Shown here: one piece after another, positions 1 through 12,440 of the stretch
Numbering within the stretch: the first letter of the stretch is position 1
How the letters are laid out: each line of letters opens with the position of its first letter
Origin: Polaribacter sp.
GTDB lineage: Bacteria; Bacteroidota; Bacteroidia; Flavobacteriales; Flavobacteriaceae
NCBI RefSeq assembly: GCF_024639685.1
Contig: NZ_JAHEHX010000004.1
Coordinates: forward strand, 1 to 64,000
Reading direction: 5' to 3'
DNA: 64,000 nt
Program-made: the position numbers and the translations under genes
Notes under the pieces: model-generated
The model's database searches: none
Seen by the model: only the letters and a program-made list of their open reading frames with translations
Told to the model about the DNA's origin: nothing

Positions 1-72
1 AACAACTACTCTTTAGATGAAATTAGTGATAAGACTGGCTTTTCGATTAGTTATTTAAAAAAAATAGTTTAA
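1..72 (+). CDS. C-terminal end of a CDS cut by the window edge, helix-turn-helix-like
   Basis: Open frame from base 1: NNYSLDEISDKTGFSISYLKKIV* (TAA at 70-72); HTH-like residue pattern. Confidence 0.4.
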   Translation, partial: NNYSLDEISDKTGFSISYLKKIV

Positions 73-365
73 TACATTTTATTTAGTTTTAAAGATACTA
101 CGAGCGCAATGAATGGTGACGATCCAATACCCTTTACATATACTCTACTTTTTTTTAAGTAGAATAATAACCCAAATGTTTTGTTCATTTTAATAACCTT
201 TAATTTGTTTAATATACAAAATTTTACATGACTAACACCTATTTAAACATCTGTTTATAAACATTTTACACACAATATGGTTACCATAATAATAATAATA
301 AAAAATAGGTCACCTAATAGGTCACTTATAAAAGGTTTTAATTGTACATTTTGGTACTTTAAGGA

Positions 366-400
366 TAAAAAAAATCCTGAAAACATTAAGTTTACAGGAC
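366..400 (-). terminator. Rho-independent terminator downstream of tRNA-Ser
   Basis: Minus strand GTCCTGTAAAC-TTAAT-GTTTTCAGGA followed by a T run. Confidence 0.6.
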
Positions 401-426
401 TTTAATTGATTTTGAAAAAGTTTTTG

Positions 427-511
427 CGGAGAAAGAGGGATTCGAACCCCCGGACCTGTTACAGTCAACAGTTTTCAAGACTGCCGCATTCGACCACTCT
501 GCCATTTCTCC
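427..511 (-). tRNA. tRNA-Ser (anticodon TGA)
   Basis: Reverse complement GGAGAAATGGCAGAGTGGTCGAATGCGGCAGTCTTGAAAACTG...GGTTCGAATCCCTCTTTCTCCG; long variable arm, T-loop GGTTCGAATCC, paired acceptor ends, anticodon TGA. Confidence 0.93.
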
Positions 512-721
512 TAGTGTCTTATCAGGTATTTCCTGAATGCGGATGCAAATATAGAAAGCTTTTTTATGTTGTGAAACAAATTGACTAATAATTTTTATTT
601 TTTTTTGGATATCCTTAAAATATAAATATTACATATTAATAATCAACATATTAGATTTACACAGATTTAGTAGAAATCGTATTAAACAAGATTAGCATGG
701 TAGATAATACTACTGTTTTAG

Positions 722-729
722 TATCTTTG
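722..729 (+). promoter_or_regulatory. Candidate Bacteroidota -7 promoter element for aroC
   Basis: TATCTTTG matches TAnnTTTG 22 bp upstream of the aroC ATG; no clear -33. Confidence 0.35.
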
Positions 730-751
730 TAGTAAATTTTAAAACTTTACA

Positions 752-1816
752 ATGTCTTTCAATTCTTTTGGAAATTTACTAAAACTTACTACTTATGGAG
801 AATCACATGGAGTAGCTATTGGAGGTGTTATTGATGGTTTCCCAGCAGGGGTAGATATTAACTTAGATGAAATTCAACAAGAATTAGATAGACGAAAACC
901 AGGCCAATCTAAAATTGTTACACAACGAAAAGAACCAGATACTGTTGAATTCTTATCTGGAATTTTTGAAGGAAAAACTACAGGAACTTCAATAGGTTTT
1001 GTAATTAAAAATACAAATCAAAAAAGCAAGGACTATAACCATAACACTAATATTTATAGGCCCTCCCATGCAGATTTTACTTATGATCAAAAATATGGTT
1101 TAAGAGATTACAGAGGTGGTGGAAGAAGTTCTGCTAGAGAAACTGCAAACTGGGTTGTTGCTGGTGCTTTGGCCAAACAACTTATTTCTTTTATATCTAT
1201 CAATGCTTTTACCTCTTCTGTAGGTGACATTTTTATAAATAAACCTTACCAAAAATTAGATTTCTCTTCTACTGAAAAAAACATAGTAAGATGTCCTGAT
1301 GAAGAAGTTGCAGAAAAAATGATTTCAAAAATTAAAGAAATCAGAAAAGCAGGAGATACGATTGGTGGAACTATAACTTGTGTCGCACAAAACATACCAG
1401 TAGGATTAGGTGAACCTATTTTTCAGAAACTTCATGCTGAATTAGGCAAAGCAATGTTGTCTATAAATGCTGTGAAGGGGTTTGAATTTGGAAGTGGTTT
1501 TTGCGGAGCAAAAATGAAAGGATCAGAACACAATGATATTTTCAATGAAGATGGTAGCACTACCACAAACCTATCTGGAGGAATACAAGGAGGTATATCT
1601 AACGGAATGGATATTTATTTTAGAGTCGCCTTTAAGCCTGTAGCTACAATAATGTCTTCTCAACAAACAATCAACTCAGAAAATAAAATCACTGAAATAA
1701 CAGGAAAAGGAAGACATGACCCTTGTGTAGTTCCTAGAGCTGTTCCTATTGTAGAAGCAATGACTGCTTTAGTTTTAGCCGACTATTATTTAATTAACAA
1801 GACGAGACAAATTTAA
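752..1816 (+). CDS. aroC: Chorismate synthase
   Basis: [80 protein letters not shown]. Confidence 0.97.
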   Translation: MSFNSFGNLLKLTTYGESHGVAIGGVIDGFPAGVDINLDEIQQELDRRKPGQSKIVTQRKEPDTVEFLSGIFEGKTTGTSIGFVIKNTNQKSKDYNHNTNIYRPSHADFTYDQKYGLRDYRGGGRSSARETANWVVAGALAKQLISFISINAFTSSVGDIFINKPYQKLDFSSTEKNIVRCPDEEVAEKMISKIKEIRKAGDTIGGTITCVAQNIPVGLGEPIFQKLHAELGKAMLSINAVKGFEFGSGFCGAKMKGSEHNDIFNEDGSTTTNLSGGIQGGISNGMDIYFRVAFKPVATIMSSQQTINSENKITEITGKGRHDPCVVPRAVPIVEAMTALVLADYYLINKTRQI

Positions 1817-1856
1817 ACTATTTCTTTTTGAGTATCTTTCAAAAAAAACTCTTTAT

Positions 1857-2948
1857 TTGAAAAAAAGAAGGTTATACTTTATAGATCTTGTTAGAACTTT
1901 TGCAATACTAATGATGCTTCAAGGTCATTTTATTGACGCTCTTATAGATCCAGTCTTCAGAAATCCAGAATATTTAATTTATAAAATTTGGGTTTATTTT
2001 AGAGGTATAACGGCTCCTACATTTTTTACAATTTCTGGTCTAATATTTACTTACCTATTATTTAAAGCTAAAGAAAGAAATCAAGATAAAATTAGACTAA
2101 CAAAAGGAATTCGAAAAGGTATTTTACTAATTGCTATAGGTTACCTCTTAAGAATCCCTTTTTTAGCATGGTTAAATGGTTACTTTAACACCTATTTTCT
2201 AGCAATTGATGTTTTACAAATTATAGGCATAAGTCTTATTTTCATTGTGGTACTCTATTGTTTATGTTTTAAGAAAACAAATTTATTTTTAATAGCATCT
2301 TTATCAATTAGTATTTTTATTTTTATAACCGAACCCATATATAGAAATTTAAATATAGAGTGGCTTCCACTCCCTTTAAACAATTATTTTTCAAAAAATA
2401 ATGGATCAGTATTTACTATTTTTCCTTGGTTAGGCTATGTTTCTTTTGGCGCTTTTTTAGCTACTATATTTCACTTGTATGAATCTAAAAAAAAGTTTAA
2501 AAAGACCATCGTTTTTTCTTTTGTAAGTTTAGGTTTGCTCTTAATTTTATATTCATCTAACACCTTAGTATTTCTGTCAAAATTGTTTGAAATTGAAATT
2601 TTTATGGCAGTTGCTAACTACAACTACTTATTTACAAGACTTGGAAATGTTCTTGTTTATTTCGCACTTTTTTATTGTTTAGAAAAGTATTTAAAAAACG
2701 AATTATTACTAAAAATAGGTCAAAATACATTATCTATTTATATTATTCATTTTATCTTAATCTATGGGAGTTTTACAGGAATAGGATTGAAACATTTTTT
2801 TGGAAAAAGTCTAGAACCTATTGTGGTGATTGTAGGAGCTGTATTTTTTTTAATTTTAGTTTGTTTTATTTCATTTCACTACAATAAAAATAAACAATTA
2901 ATTTTTCTTACATTACAGTCTAAATTTAAAAAAATTAAAACTAATTGA
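1857..2948 (+). CDS. Acyltransferase-like membrane protein of the heparan-alpha-glucosaminide N-acetyltransferase / DUF1624 type
   Basis: N-terminal RLYFIDLVRTFAILMMLQGHFIDALI and multiple TM segments; TTG start. Confidence 0.7.
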   Translation: MKKRRLYFIDLVRTFAILMMLQGHFIDALIDPVFRNPEYLIYKIWVYFRGITAPTFFTISGLIFTYLLFKAKERNQDKIRLTKGIRKGILLIAIGYLLRIPFLAWLNGYFNTYFLAIDVLQIIGISLIFIVVLYCLCFKKTNLFLIASLSISIFIFITEPIYRNLNIEWLPLPLNNYFSKNNGSVFTIFPWLGYVSFGAFLATIFHLYESKKKFKKTIVFSFVSLGLLLILYSSNTLVFLSKLFEIEIFMAVANYNYLFTRLGNVLVYFALFYCLEKYLKNELLLKIGQNTLSIYIIHFILIYGSFTGIGLKHFFGKSLEPIVVIVGAVFFLILVCFISFHYNKNKQLIFLTLQSKFKKIKTN

Positions 2949-3841
2949 AGTTTTTTTATAATTTGAAATTATTTTTTATTGTTTCATTGTTTTTTTTAGG
3001 TAATACTATTGCACAAACAAATCGAGAAAAAAAAAATTATAAAATTAAAAAGAGAACTTTCTCCTATAAAAAAATAAAATCTCAAAAAAACTTAAAACTA
3101 GACTTATACCAACCTAAAAATAATAACGAAAAAAAACCAATATTGGTTTACGTTCATGGAGGTGGTTTTTCTTCTGGAAAAAGGAATGATAAGATTTCTA
3201 AATATTTTTGTCAAGAAATGGCAAAGCAAGGATATATTGTTGCTTCTCTATCCTATAGACTAACCATGAAAAATATTGGTTTTGGTTGTAATGTACCTGC
3301 TAGTCTTAAGATAAAAGCATTTAATGAAGGCTCAAAAGATATTTACGAAGCAGTACAGTATCTGATTTCTAAAAAAGAGAAATTTAAAATTAATGAAAAA
3401 AAAATAATCCTTATTGGATCTAGTGCTGGTGCTGAGACAGTACTTCACCTAGCTTATTCAAAAGAGGCATTAAAAAACAATATATCTTTTGCTGGACTTG
3501 TAGCAATGGCAGGTGCAGCTACTTCACTAAAATACATTTCTAAGGAAACTGCTATTCCTACTCAGCTATTTCATGGGGTTAAAGATAAATTGGTTCCCTA
3601 TAATATTGCACCTCACCATTATTGTAAAAAAACAGATCCTGGATATTTAACCTTGTATGGATCAAAAGCAATTGCTGAAAAACTTAAAAAATTAAATACA
3701 TCTTATTACCTATATACAATAAAAGAAGGTAATCACAGTTGGAACACAAGACCTATTTACGAAGCAAGAGATACTATCTTAGATTTTATTAAAGATGCAA
3801 TAGTGAATCAAAAAATGCTGCAAAAAGAAGTGATTCATTAA
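2945..3841 (+). CDS. Secreted alpha/beta hydrolase (esterase/lipase-like)
   Basis: Signal peptide, oxyanion motif VYVHGGGFSSGKR, nucleophile GSSAGAE, C-terminal GNHSW; overlaps the previous stop by 4 nt. Confidence 0.85.
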   Translation: MKFFYNLKLFFIVSLFFLGNTIAQTNREKKNYKIKKRTFSYKKIKSQKNLKLDLYQPKNNNEKKPILVYVHGGGFSSGKRNDKISKYFCQEMAKQGYIVASLSYRLTMKNIGFGCNVPASLKIKAFNEGSKDIYEAVQYLISKKEKFKINEKKIILIGSSAGAETVLHLAYSKEALKNNISFAGLVAMAGAATSLKYISKETAIPTQLFHGVKDKLVPYNIAPHHYCKKTDPGYLTLYGSKAIAEKLKKLNTSYYLYTIKEGNHSWNTRPIYEARDTILDFIKDAIVNQKMLQKEVIH

Positions 3842-3935
3842 AGCATTTTTAGAATCTTCCAAAAACAAAGAATGGTTTTTATATCTTTGCTTTACGTTAT
3901 TTTAACCTAAAAGAATATTCCACTAATTTTATTTC

Positions 3936-4322
3936 ATGAAAATCAAAAAAAACACTAAATATTAGCATCAAAGACACTTCTTTATTAATTGGTTATTTTT
4001 TTACAGATAAAAGTGCGCTAATACAATTAATATTAATGTATTTATCTGGCACAGAAACTAGATTAGAAACACTTAAAAAAAATGAAGAAAGACTAAATTA
4101 CGAAACAGTCAGAAAGATTTCTCATTGTTTAAAATCAACATTAGGCTTAATGGGGTTAGTTGCTTAAATAAAATTTTGGAATTAGAACAAAAAGCACAAG
4201 ATAAAGCACCTGAAGATGCCCTAAAAAAAAAGTTAATTTATATCAATAAATCACTTCAAGAAAGTATCACAGAATACATACCAATTCTGAATGCCGCTAG
4301 AAGCTATATAATTTTTTACTAG
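3936..4322 (+). pseudogene. Hpt (histidine phosphotransfer)-like domain protein, frameshifted
   Basis: One frame gives ...TETRLETLKKNEERLNYETVRKISHCLKSTLGLMGLVA* (stop 4165-4167); the next frame continues LNKILELEQKAQDKAPEDALKKKLIYINKSLQESITEYIPILNAA. H-x-L-K-S-x-x-G-L-M-G resembles the Hpt phospho-His motif. Confidence 0.55.
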
Positions 4323-4327
4323 TAAAA

Positions 4328-5884
4328 ATGATTAAAGAATTACAATTACGTGTTAACTTAATTGAAGAACGTAAAAAAGACATTCTTTTACACAAGTCTG
4401 CAAGCTTTTTGAAAATAAAAGCACATACTATATCTGCAGTTAAAGTACTTAGAAAATCAATAGATGCAAGAAAAAAAGAAACCATCTTCAATTATAAAGT
4501 AGCTGTCTATATTAACGAAAATGCTCTAGAAAAATCAGATTACATCTTTGATTATAAAGATGTTTCTAATGCTAAAGAAATTCACATTATAGGTTTTGGA
4601 CCAGCAGGTATGTATGCAGCATTAAGATGCATAGAACTTGGGTACAAACCTATAGTATTAGAGAGAGGTAAAAATGTACAGCAACGTAGAAGAGATTTAA
4701 AAGCAATTAACCAAGATCATAATGTAAATAACAATTCTAATTATTGCTTTGGAGAAGGTGGAGCTGGTACTTATTCAGATGGTAAGCTTTACACTAGAAG
4801 TTTAAAACGAGGAGACGTAAGAAGAATTTTTGAGAACTTGGTATATCATGGGGCAACAGAACAAATTCTTATTGATGCACATCCTCATATTGGAACAAAC
4901 AAACTTCCAAAAATTATTAAAACCATTCGTGAAACTATTTTAAATTTCGGAGGTGAAATACATTTTAATTCTTCTGTTACAGATTTTAATATTCAAAATA
5001 ATAAAATAAAAGGTTTACAAATAAATAACGAAAAAGAAATAAATGTTAAATCCGTTATTTTAGCAACAGGCCATTCTGCGAGAGATATTTATGAACTTTT
5101 ACACAAAAAAAAGATTGCGATTAAAGCAAAATCTTTTGCGATGGGAGTTCGTGTAGAACATCCACAAGAAATCATAGATCAAATTCAATATAGTTGTTCT
5201 AGGGAAAGAGATGAGTTGCTACCTGCAGCAGCTTATAGCTTGGTAGAACAGGTAAATAACAGAGGTGTCTACTCTTTTTGCATGTGTCCTGGAGGTTTCA
5301 TTGTACCTGCAGCTACAGCAGATGGCGAAGTTGTAGTAAATGGAATGTCTCCAAGTAGGAGAAACAATAAGTTTGCAAATTCAGGTATTGTAGTTGAATT
5401 AGATATTGATAAAGACTTTAAGAAATATAACCACTTAGGCCCTTTAAAAGGCTTGCAATTCCAAAAAGATTTAGAAAAAATTGCTTATTTTGCAGGTGGA
5501 AGAACGCAAACAGCACCCGCTCAAAGACTTGTAGATTTTGTTGACGGAAAATTATCTACAGATTTAAACGAAACCTCTTATCAACCAGGTTTAAATTCTG
5601 CACCACTACATTCTCTACTCCCAAAAATTATTGGTAGTAAATTACGTAAAGGATTTCCTGCATTTGGAAATAAAATGCATGGATACTTTACAAATGAAGC
5701 AAATATTGTAGGAGTAGAATCTAGGACTTCTTCTCCAGTAAACATACCGAGAAAAGAAAATCTGGAACATATTGAAATTGAAGGCTTATTTCCATGTGGT
5801 GAGGGTGGTGGTTATGCAGGTGGTATTATTTCTGCTGCAATGGATGGTGAAAGATGTGCAGAAGCTGCAATTGCAAGACACTAA
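4328..5884 (+). CDS. FAD-dependent dehydrogenase/oxidoreductase (COG2509-like)
   Basis: GFGPAGMYAALRCIELGYKPIVLERGKNV, GEGGAGTYSDGKLYTR, C-terminal GLFPCGEGGGYAGGIISAAMDG. Confidence 0.88.
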   Translation: MIKELQLRVNLIEERKKDILLHKSASFLKIKAHTISAVKVLRKSIDARKKETIFNYKVAVYINENALEKSDYIFDYKDVSNAKEIHIIGFGPAGMYAALRCIELGYKPIVLERGKNVQQRRRDLKAINQDHNVNNNSNYCFGEGGAGTYSDGKLYTRSLKRGDVRRIFENLVYHGATEQILIDAHPHIGTNKLPKIIKTIRETILNFGGEIHFNSSVTDFNIQNNKIKGLQINNEKEINVKSVILATGHSARDIYELLHKKKIAIKAKSFAMGVRVEHPQEIIDQIQYSCSRERDELLPAAAYSLVEQVNNRGVYSFCMCPGGFIVPAATADGEVVVNGMSPSRRNNKFANSGIVVELDIDKDFKKYNHLGPLKGLQFQKDLEKIAYFAGGRTQTAPAQRLVDFVDGKLSTDLNETSYQPGLNSAPLHSLLPKIIGSKLRKGFPAFGNKMHGYFTNEANIVGVESRTSSPVNIPRKENLEHIEIEGLFPCGEGGGYAGGIISAAMDGERCAEAAIARH

Positions 5885-5951
5885 TTAATTAAGTTTTTTT
5901 AATTAGACAAACCCAAAAAGTATTCCTAATTTTACCTTATTAAATCCGTTT

Positions 5952-6386
5952 ATGAAATTAACAATTGGGAGAACTGACAAAGCTGATTTTCATGAGTTAT
6001 CTCTTGAAGACATAGACATAAAAATAGATTCTGGAGCCTATACTTCTTCTATTCATTGTTCAGATATTAAACAATTTACTAAAGGAAGTGAACAATTTAT
6101 TTCATTTACACTATTAGATCCAGAACATAAACTATACACTAACAAACAATTTACATTTAAAAAATATAGTGCTAAGAAAGTTAAAAGTTCTAATGGTCAA
6201 TCAGAAGAGAGATTCATGATACAAACAACGATTGAAATATTTAACAAATCTTTTCCAATATATTTAACTTTAAGTGAACGAAAAAAGATGAAATTCCCTA
6301 TATTGATTGGAAGAAAATTTTTAAATAATAAATTTATTATTGATCCCTCAAAAAAAAACCTATCACATAAATTAAAAACAAATTAA
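5952..6386 (+). CDS. RimB/LysX-type ATP-dependent zinc protease (retropepsin-like fold)
   Basis: Aspartic-type motif IDSGAYTSSIH, PILIGRKFLNNKFIIDP; directly upstream of rimK. Confidence 0.8.
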   Translation: MKLTIGRTDKADFHELSLEDIDIKIDSGAYTSSIHCSDIKQFTKGSEQFISFTLLDPEHKLYTNKQFTFKKYSAKKVKSSNGQSEERFMIQTTIEIFNKSFPIYLTLSERKKMKFPILIGRKFLNNKFIIDPSKKNLSHKLKTN

Positions 6387-7262
6387 ATGAAAATCGTTAT
6401 TTTATCGAGAAACCCTAAATTATACTCTACAAAAAGGTTAGTTGAGGCTGCTTTAAAAAGAAAACATGAAGTATTAGTGGTAGATCATTTAAAATGTGAT
6501 ATTGTAATTGAAAAAAAATCTCCAAAAATATATTACAAAGGAGAATACATCGAAAATATAGATGCAATTATACCAAGAATTGGAGCATCTGTCACTTTTT
6601 ATGGAACTGCTGTTATTCGTCAGTTCGAAATGATGAAAGTATTTACCTCTGTGAGCTCGATAGCATTAACACGATCTAGAGACAAGTTGAGTAGTTTACA
6701 AATATTAGCAAGAGCTGGAGTTGGTTTACCAAAAACGGTATTTACGAACTACACAAAAGATGTAGAACATGTAGTTGAGTCTGTTGGAGGAGCCCCTGTT
6801 GTTTTAAAATTATTAGAGGGCACGCAAGGACTAGGAGTAGTTTTAGCTGAAACTAAAAATGCAGCAACTTCAGTATTAGAAGCTTTTAATGGTCTAGGTG
6901 CAAGAGTAATTGCTCAACAATTTATAAAAGAAGCTGGTGGTGCAGATATTAGAGCATTTGTTGTAGATGGTAAAGTAATTGGCGCAATGAAACGACAAGG
7001 AAAAGAGGGTGAATTCCGTTCTAATTTACATAGAGGAGGAAATGCTACAGTTATTGAACTAACGGATGAAGAAGAAAAAACAGCTTTAAAAGCAACCAAA
7101 GCTTTAGGATTAGGTGTTGCTGGGGTAGATATGCTGCAATCTTCAAAAGGACCATTAGTTTTAGAAGTAAATTCTTCTCCTGGACTAGAGGGAATCGAGG
7201 TTGCTACTGGTAAAAATATAGCCAAAGAAATTATACGTTATTTAGAAATACATGTCGAATAA
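6387..7262 (+). CDS. rimK: RimK-family alpha-L-glutamate ligase (ATP-grasp)
   Basis: [56 protein letters not shown]. Confidence 0.92.
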   Translation: MKIVILSRNPKLYSTKRLVEAALKRKHEVLVVDHLKCDIVIEKKSPKIYYKGEYIENIDAIIPRIGASVTFYGTAVIRQFEMMKVFTSVSSIALTRSRDKLSSLQILARAGVGLPKTVFTNYTKDVEHVVESVGGAPVVLKLLEGTQGLGVVLAETKNAATSVLEAFNGLGARVIAQQFIKEAGGADIRAFVVDGKVIGAMKRQGKEGEFRSNLHRGGNATVIELTDEEEKTALKATKALGLGVAGVDMLQSSKGPLVLEVNSSPGLEGIEVATGKNIAKEIIRYLEIHVE

Positions 7263-8202
7263 GCCTTTTACACTTTTAGGTAAAGTTATTCCAGAAGGAA
7301 AACGTACAGTAATCGATTTAAAAATTGCAAAACTACATACAAGAACTACCGTTAATGTCCCTGTAATCATAGAACATGCTAAAAAATCTGGTCCAGTAGT
7401 TCTTCTACTTGCAGGTATTCATGGAGACGAAACAAATGGTGTTGGTATTGTAAGAGAGATTATAAATTTAGAATTGAATAAACCTAAAATTGGAACCATT
7501 ATTTGTATTCCAGTATTTAATATTTTTGGATATCTTGTTCATACAAGAGAGTTTCCAGACGGTAGAGATTTAAACAGAATGTTTCCAGGAACCTTAAATG
7601 GATCTTTGGCTAGTCAGTTTGCATTTCAGTTTTCAGAAAAAATAGCTCCTTATGTAGATTATGTTATTGATTTTCATACAGGTGGTGGTGAGCGTGATAA
7701 TGTTGCACAAATAAGGTGCAATAAAGACGATAAAAAAGGATTAGAATTAGCAAAAGTATTTAATCCACCTATAATTGTACATTCTAACACTATTATAAAA
7801 TCACTCAGAGAAACCTTGTATAAAATGGGAAAAACCGTTTTATTGTTTGAGGGTGGAAAATCTAAAGAATTAAATCCTACAATCATAAATGAAGGTGTTA
7901 ATGGTACAAGAAATGTATTAATTCACTTAGGGTTAATTGAAGGAGAGATAAATGTAAGGGAAACTCCAATTTACATCAAAAAAGCAAAATGGATACGAGC
8001 TTCGGACTCTGGTATGTTTAAAATTAGCGTTTCAAACGGGTGTTTTGTTGAAAAAAAAGAAGTTTTAGGAGTCATACAAGATCCATTTGGAGACTTTACA
8101 AAGAAAATTTATGCACCATATAAAGGCTTTATATTCTGTATAAATAAAACACCAATAGTCAATAAAGGAGACGCTCTATTTCATATGAGTATAAGCGAAT
8201 AA
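7252..8202 (+). CDS. Succinylglutamate desuccinylase/aspartoacylase family zinc carboxypeptidase-like protein
   Basis: [40 protein letters not shown]; overlaps the end of rimK. Confidence 0.88.
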   Translation: MSNKPFTLLGKVIPEGKRTVIDLKIAKLHTRTTVNVPVIIEHAKKSGPVVLLLAGIHGDETNGVGIVREIINLELNKPKIGTIICIPVFNIFGYLVHTREFPDGRDLNRMFPGTLNGSLASQFAFQFSEKIAPYVDYVIDFHTGGGERDNVAQIRCNKDDKKGLELAKVFNPPIIVHSNTIIKSLRETLYKMGKTVLLFEGGKSKELNPTIINEGVNGTRNVLIHLGLIEGEINVRETPIYIKKAKWIRASDSGMFKISVSNGCFVEKKEVLGVIQDPFGDFTKKIYAPYKGFIFCINKTPIVNKGDALFHMSISE

Positions 8203-8218
8203 AAAATAATTATAGACG

Positions 8219-8896
8219 ATGCGTATAGATATTATTTCAGTAGCACCAAATTTATTAGAAAGTCCATTTAACCATTCTATAGTAAAACGCGCCCAAGAAA
8301 AAGGGTTGGTAGAAATTATTCTACACGATTTAAGAACTTATGGTTTAGGAAACTATAAGCAAATTGACGATACTCAATTCGGAGGAGGTGCAGGTATGGT
8401 TTTAATGATAGAACCTATAGCTACATGTATTAAAAAATTACAATCAGAGAGAATATATAACGAAATTATATATATGACTCCAGATGCTAAAACTTTAAAC
8501 CAAAGTACTGCAAACACGCTATCTTTAAAAGAAAATATCTTAATACTTACAGGTCACTATAAGGGAGTAGATCAAAGAATTAGAGATAAATTCATTACCA
8601 AAGAAATTTCTATTGGTGATTATGTATTAACGGGCGGTGAATTAGCAGCTGCAGTGTTAGTAGATGCTGTTGTGCGTTTAATTCCTGGTGTTATAGGAGA
8701 TGAACAATCTGCTTTAACAGACTCTTATCAAGACAACCTACTCTCCCCTCCTGTTTATACAAGACCTGCAGAATTTGAAGGACTAAAAGTTCCTGAAATT
8801 TTATTATCTGGAAATTTTCCAAAAATTGAAGATTGGCGTAATGAAAAAGCATATGAAAGGACACAAGAAATAAGACCTGATTTATTAAAAGAATAA
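8219..8896 (+). CDS. trmD: tRNA (guanine-N1)-methyltransferase
   Basis: [74 protein letters not shown]. Confidence 0.97.
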   Translation: MRIDIISVAPNLLESPFNHSIVKRAQEKGLVEIILHDLRTYGLGNYKQIDDTQFGGGAGMVLMIEPIATCIKKLQSERIYNEIIYMTPDAKTLNQSTANTLSLKENILILTGHYKGVDQRIRDKFITKEISIGDYVLTGGELAAAVLVDAVVRLIPGVIGDEQSALTDSYQDNLLSPPVYTRPAEFEGLKVPEILLSGNFPKIEDWRNEKAYERTQEIRPDLLKE

Positions 8897-9003
8897 AGAT
8901 AAATTGCTTATTGTAAATTAGCTTTGTACTTATAAATTTATATATATCTAATAATCAGATAAAAAAATAGCAAAATTAAATTTCTTTAATTAAATTTAAT
9001 TAC

Positions 9004-9011
9004 TAAATTTG
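9004..9011 (+). promoter_or_regulatory. Bacteroidota -7 promoter element for rplS
   Basis: TAAATTTG matches TAnnTTTG, with TTTC 19 bp upstream as a partial -33. Confidence 0.5.
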
Positions 9012-9078
9012 CGACCGCTAAAATAACCGCTGACGAAATACGTGAATGTTATTCTGGTAAAACTATAAATATTAAGAT
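9012..9078 (+). promoter_or_regulatory. Candidate ribosomal protein bL19 leader RNA
   Basis: 5' UTR with paired AATAAC (9022-9027)/GTTATT (9048-9053) enclosing ACG/CGT; directly upstream of rplS. Confidence 0.45.
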
Positions 9079-9429
9079 ATGGAATCTTTAATAAAATTTG
9101 TACAAGACGAATTTGTAACAAAAAAAGAATTTGCAGAATTTGCAGCTGGTGATACAATTACTGTATACTATGAAATTAAGGAAGGTGAAAAAGTTAGAAC
9201 TCAGTTTTTTAGAGGAGTTGTAATTCAAAAAAGAGGATCTGGTACTTCAGAAACATTTACTATCAGAAAAATGTCTGGTACTGTTGGTGTTGAAAGAATT
9301 TTCCCTGTAAACTTACCTTCTATCCAAAAGATTGAAATCAATAAAAAAGGTAAAGTGCGTAGAGCTCGTATATTTTACTTTAGAGGACTTACTGGTAAGA
9401 AAGCTAGAATTACCGAAAAAAGAAGATAG
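9079..9429 (+). CDS. rplS: 50S ribosomal protein L19
   Basis: FAAGDTITVYYEIKEGEKVRTQFFRGVVIQKRGSGTSETFTIRKMSGTVGVERIFP...KVRRARIFYFRGLTGKKARI. Confidence 0.98.
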   Translation: MESLIKFVQDEFVTKKEFAEFAAGDTITVYYEIKEGEKVRTQFFRGVVIQKRGSGTSETFTIRKMSGTVGVERIFPVNLPSIQKIEINKKGKVRRARIFYFRGLTGKKARITEKRR

Positions 9430-9450
9430 TTATATTACAATATATATTCT

Positions 9451-9484
9451 AAAAAAGCACTGTAAACATTTACAGTGCTTTTTT
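9451..9484 (+). terminator. Rho-independent terminator after rplS
   Basis: AAAAAAGCACTGTAAAcatTTACAGTGCTTTTTT. Confidence 0.85.
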
Positions 9485-9662
9485 AATTAACAAATGTTTA
9501 TAAGTCAAGTTTATAGATTGTTAACTTCTATTCGAAAAAACATTTTAAAATAAAACGCCTAGCATTTAATTTTGAAACTAAATACTAGTGTAGCACTTAA
9601 TGTCTTCAAAAAAAAATAAAAAGTAATGCAGTACGTATTTTAAAAGTAATATTCTTTTGTAG

Positions 9663-9830
9663 TTAAATTTTACCGCTAAAATTTAATTGATAGTGTCAAT
9701 AATTTAAAAATTGACCAAAGCAATTATCAAAAGAATTAAGGATGTAAAGATTTATGAAACCATAAATTTTACATTTAAAATTTACTAAAAAGCCATGTTT
9801 TACAATTATTTTGTAAACTGTGGCTTTTAT
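9663..9830 (+). ncRNA. Candidate structured RNA (three hairpins) in the rplS-icd intergenic region
   Basis: Perfect stem TTAAATTTTA-CCGC-TAAAATTTAA (9663-9686); ATGTAAAgATTTATG-aaac-CATAAATTTTACAT (9742-9774); terminator-like AAAGCCATGTTTTACAA-ttatt-TTGTAAACTGTGGCTTTT (about 9787-9828). Confidence 0.3.
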
Positions 9831-10008
9831 CTATTTAAAAAAGAACTAATCTTTAATAATTTTTGTAAATTTCTTATAAAAAAAGAGGAATTAATAAGAA
9901 ATTAGTAATAAAAAACACAACTGTTATTGTTAAATTTGCCAGGCTTAATTTATAAGCTTCTTTTTTACCAAAAAAAAACAATTTTCAGATATTTTAAACT
10001 TATTATAA

Positions 10009-12219
<2,211 letters not shown>

Positions 12220-12250
12220 CTTTAACATTTATTTAAATAAGACATTAACA

Positions 12251-12279
12251 AAAGGAGCGCTTCACAGCACTCCTTTTTT
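12251..12279 (+). terminator. Rho-independent terminator after icd
   Basis: AAAGGAGcGCttcacaGCaCTCCTTTTTT. Confidence 0.85.
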
Positions 12280-12440
12280 AATTAGATTAGATTTTCATTA
12301 ATTACTTCAGATAAAGAAAAATAAAAATATAAAACATCATTTATGATTAAGTTTTTTTAACGTTTTCTTAGATAATTCTAGTTGTTTAAAGAGTACTTTT
12401 GTTTAAGGATATTTTATATTAATAAAACAAAATACTTTCA

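Noticed and set aside
406-588. 60-aa [26 protein letters not shown]...
   Set aside because: Overlaps tRNA-Ser on the opposite strand; the RDSNPR peptide is the classic false translation of a reverse-complemented tRNA T-arm
2675-2887. 70-aa ORF on the same strand as the acyltransferase
   Set aside because: Out-of-frame overlap fully inside a well-supported membrane protein gene
6914-7225. 103-aa ORF antisense to rimK
   Set aside because: Shadow ORF within a strong coding region
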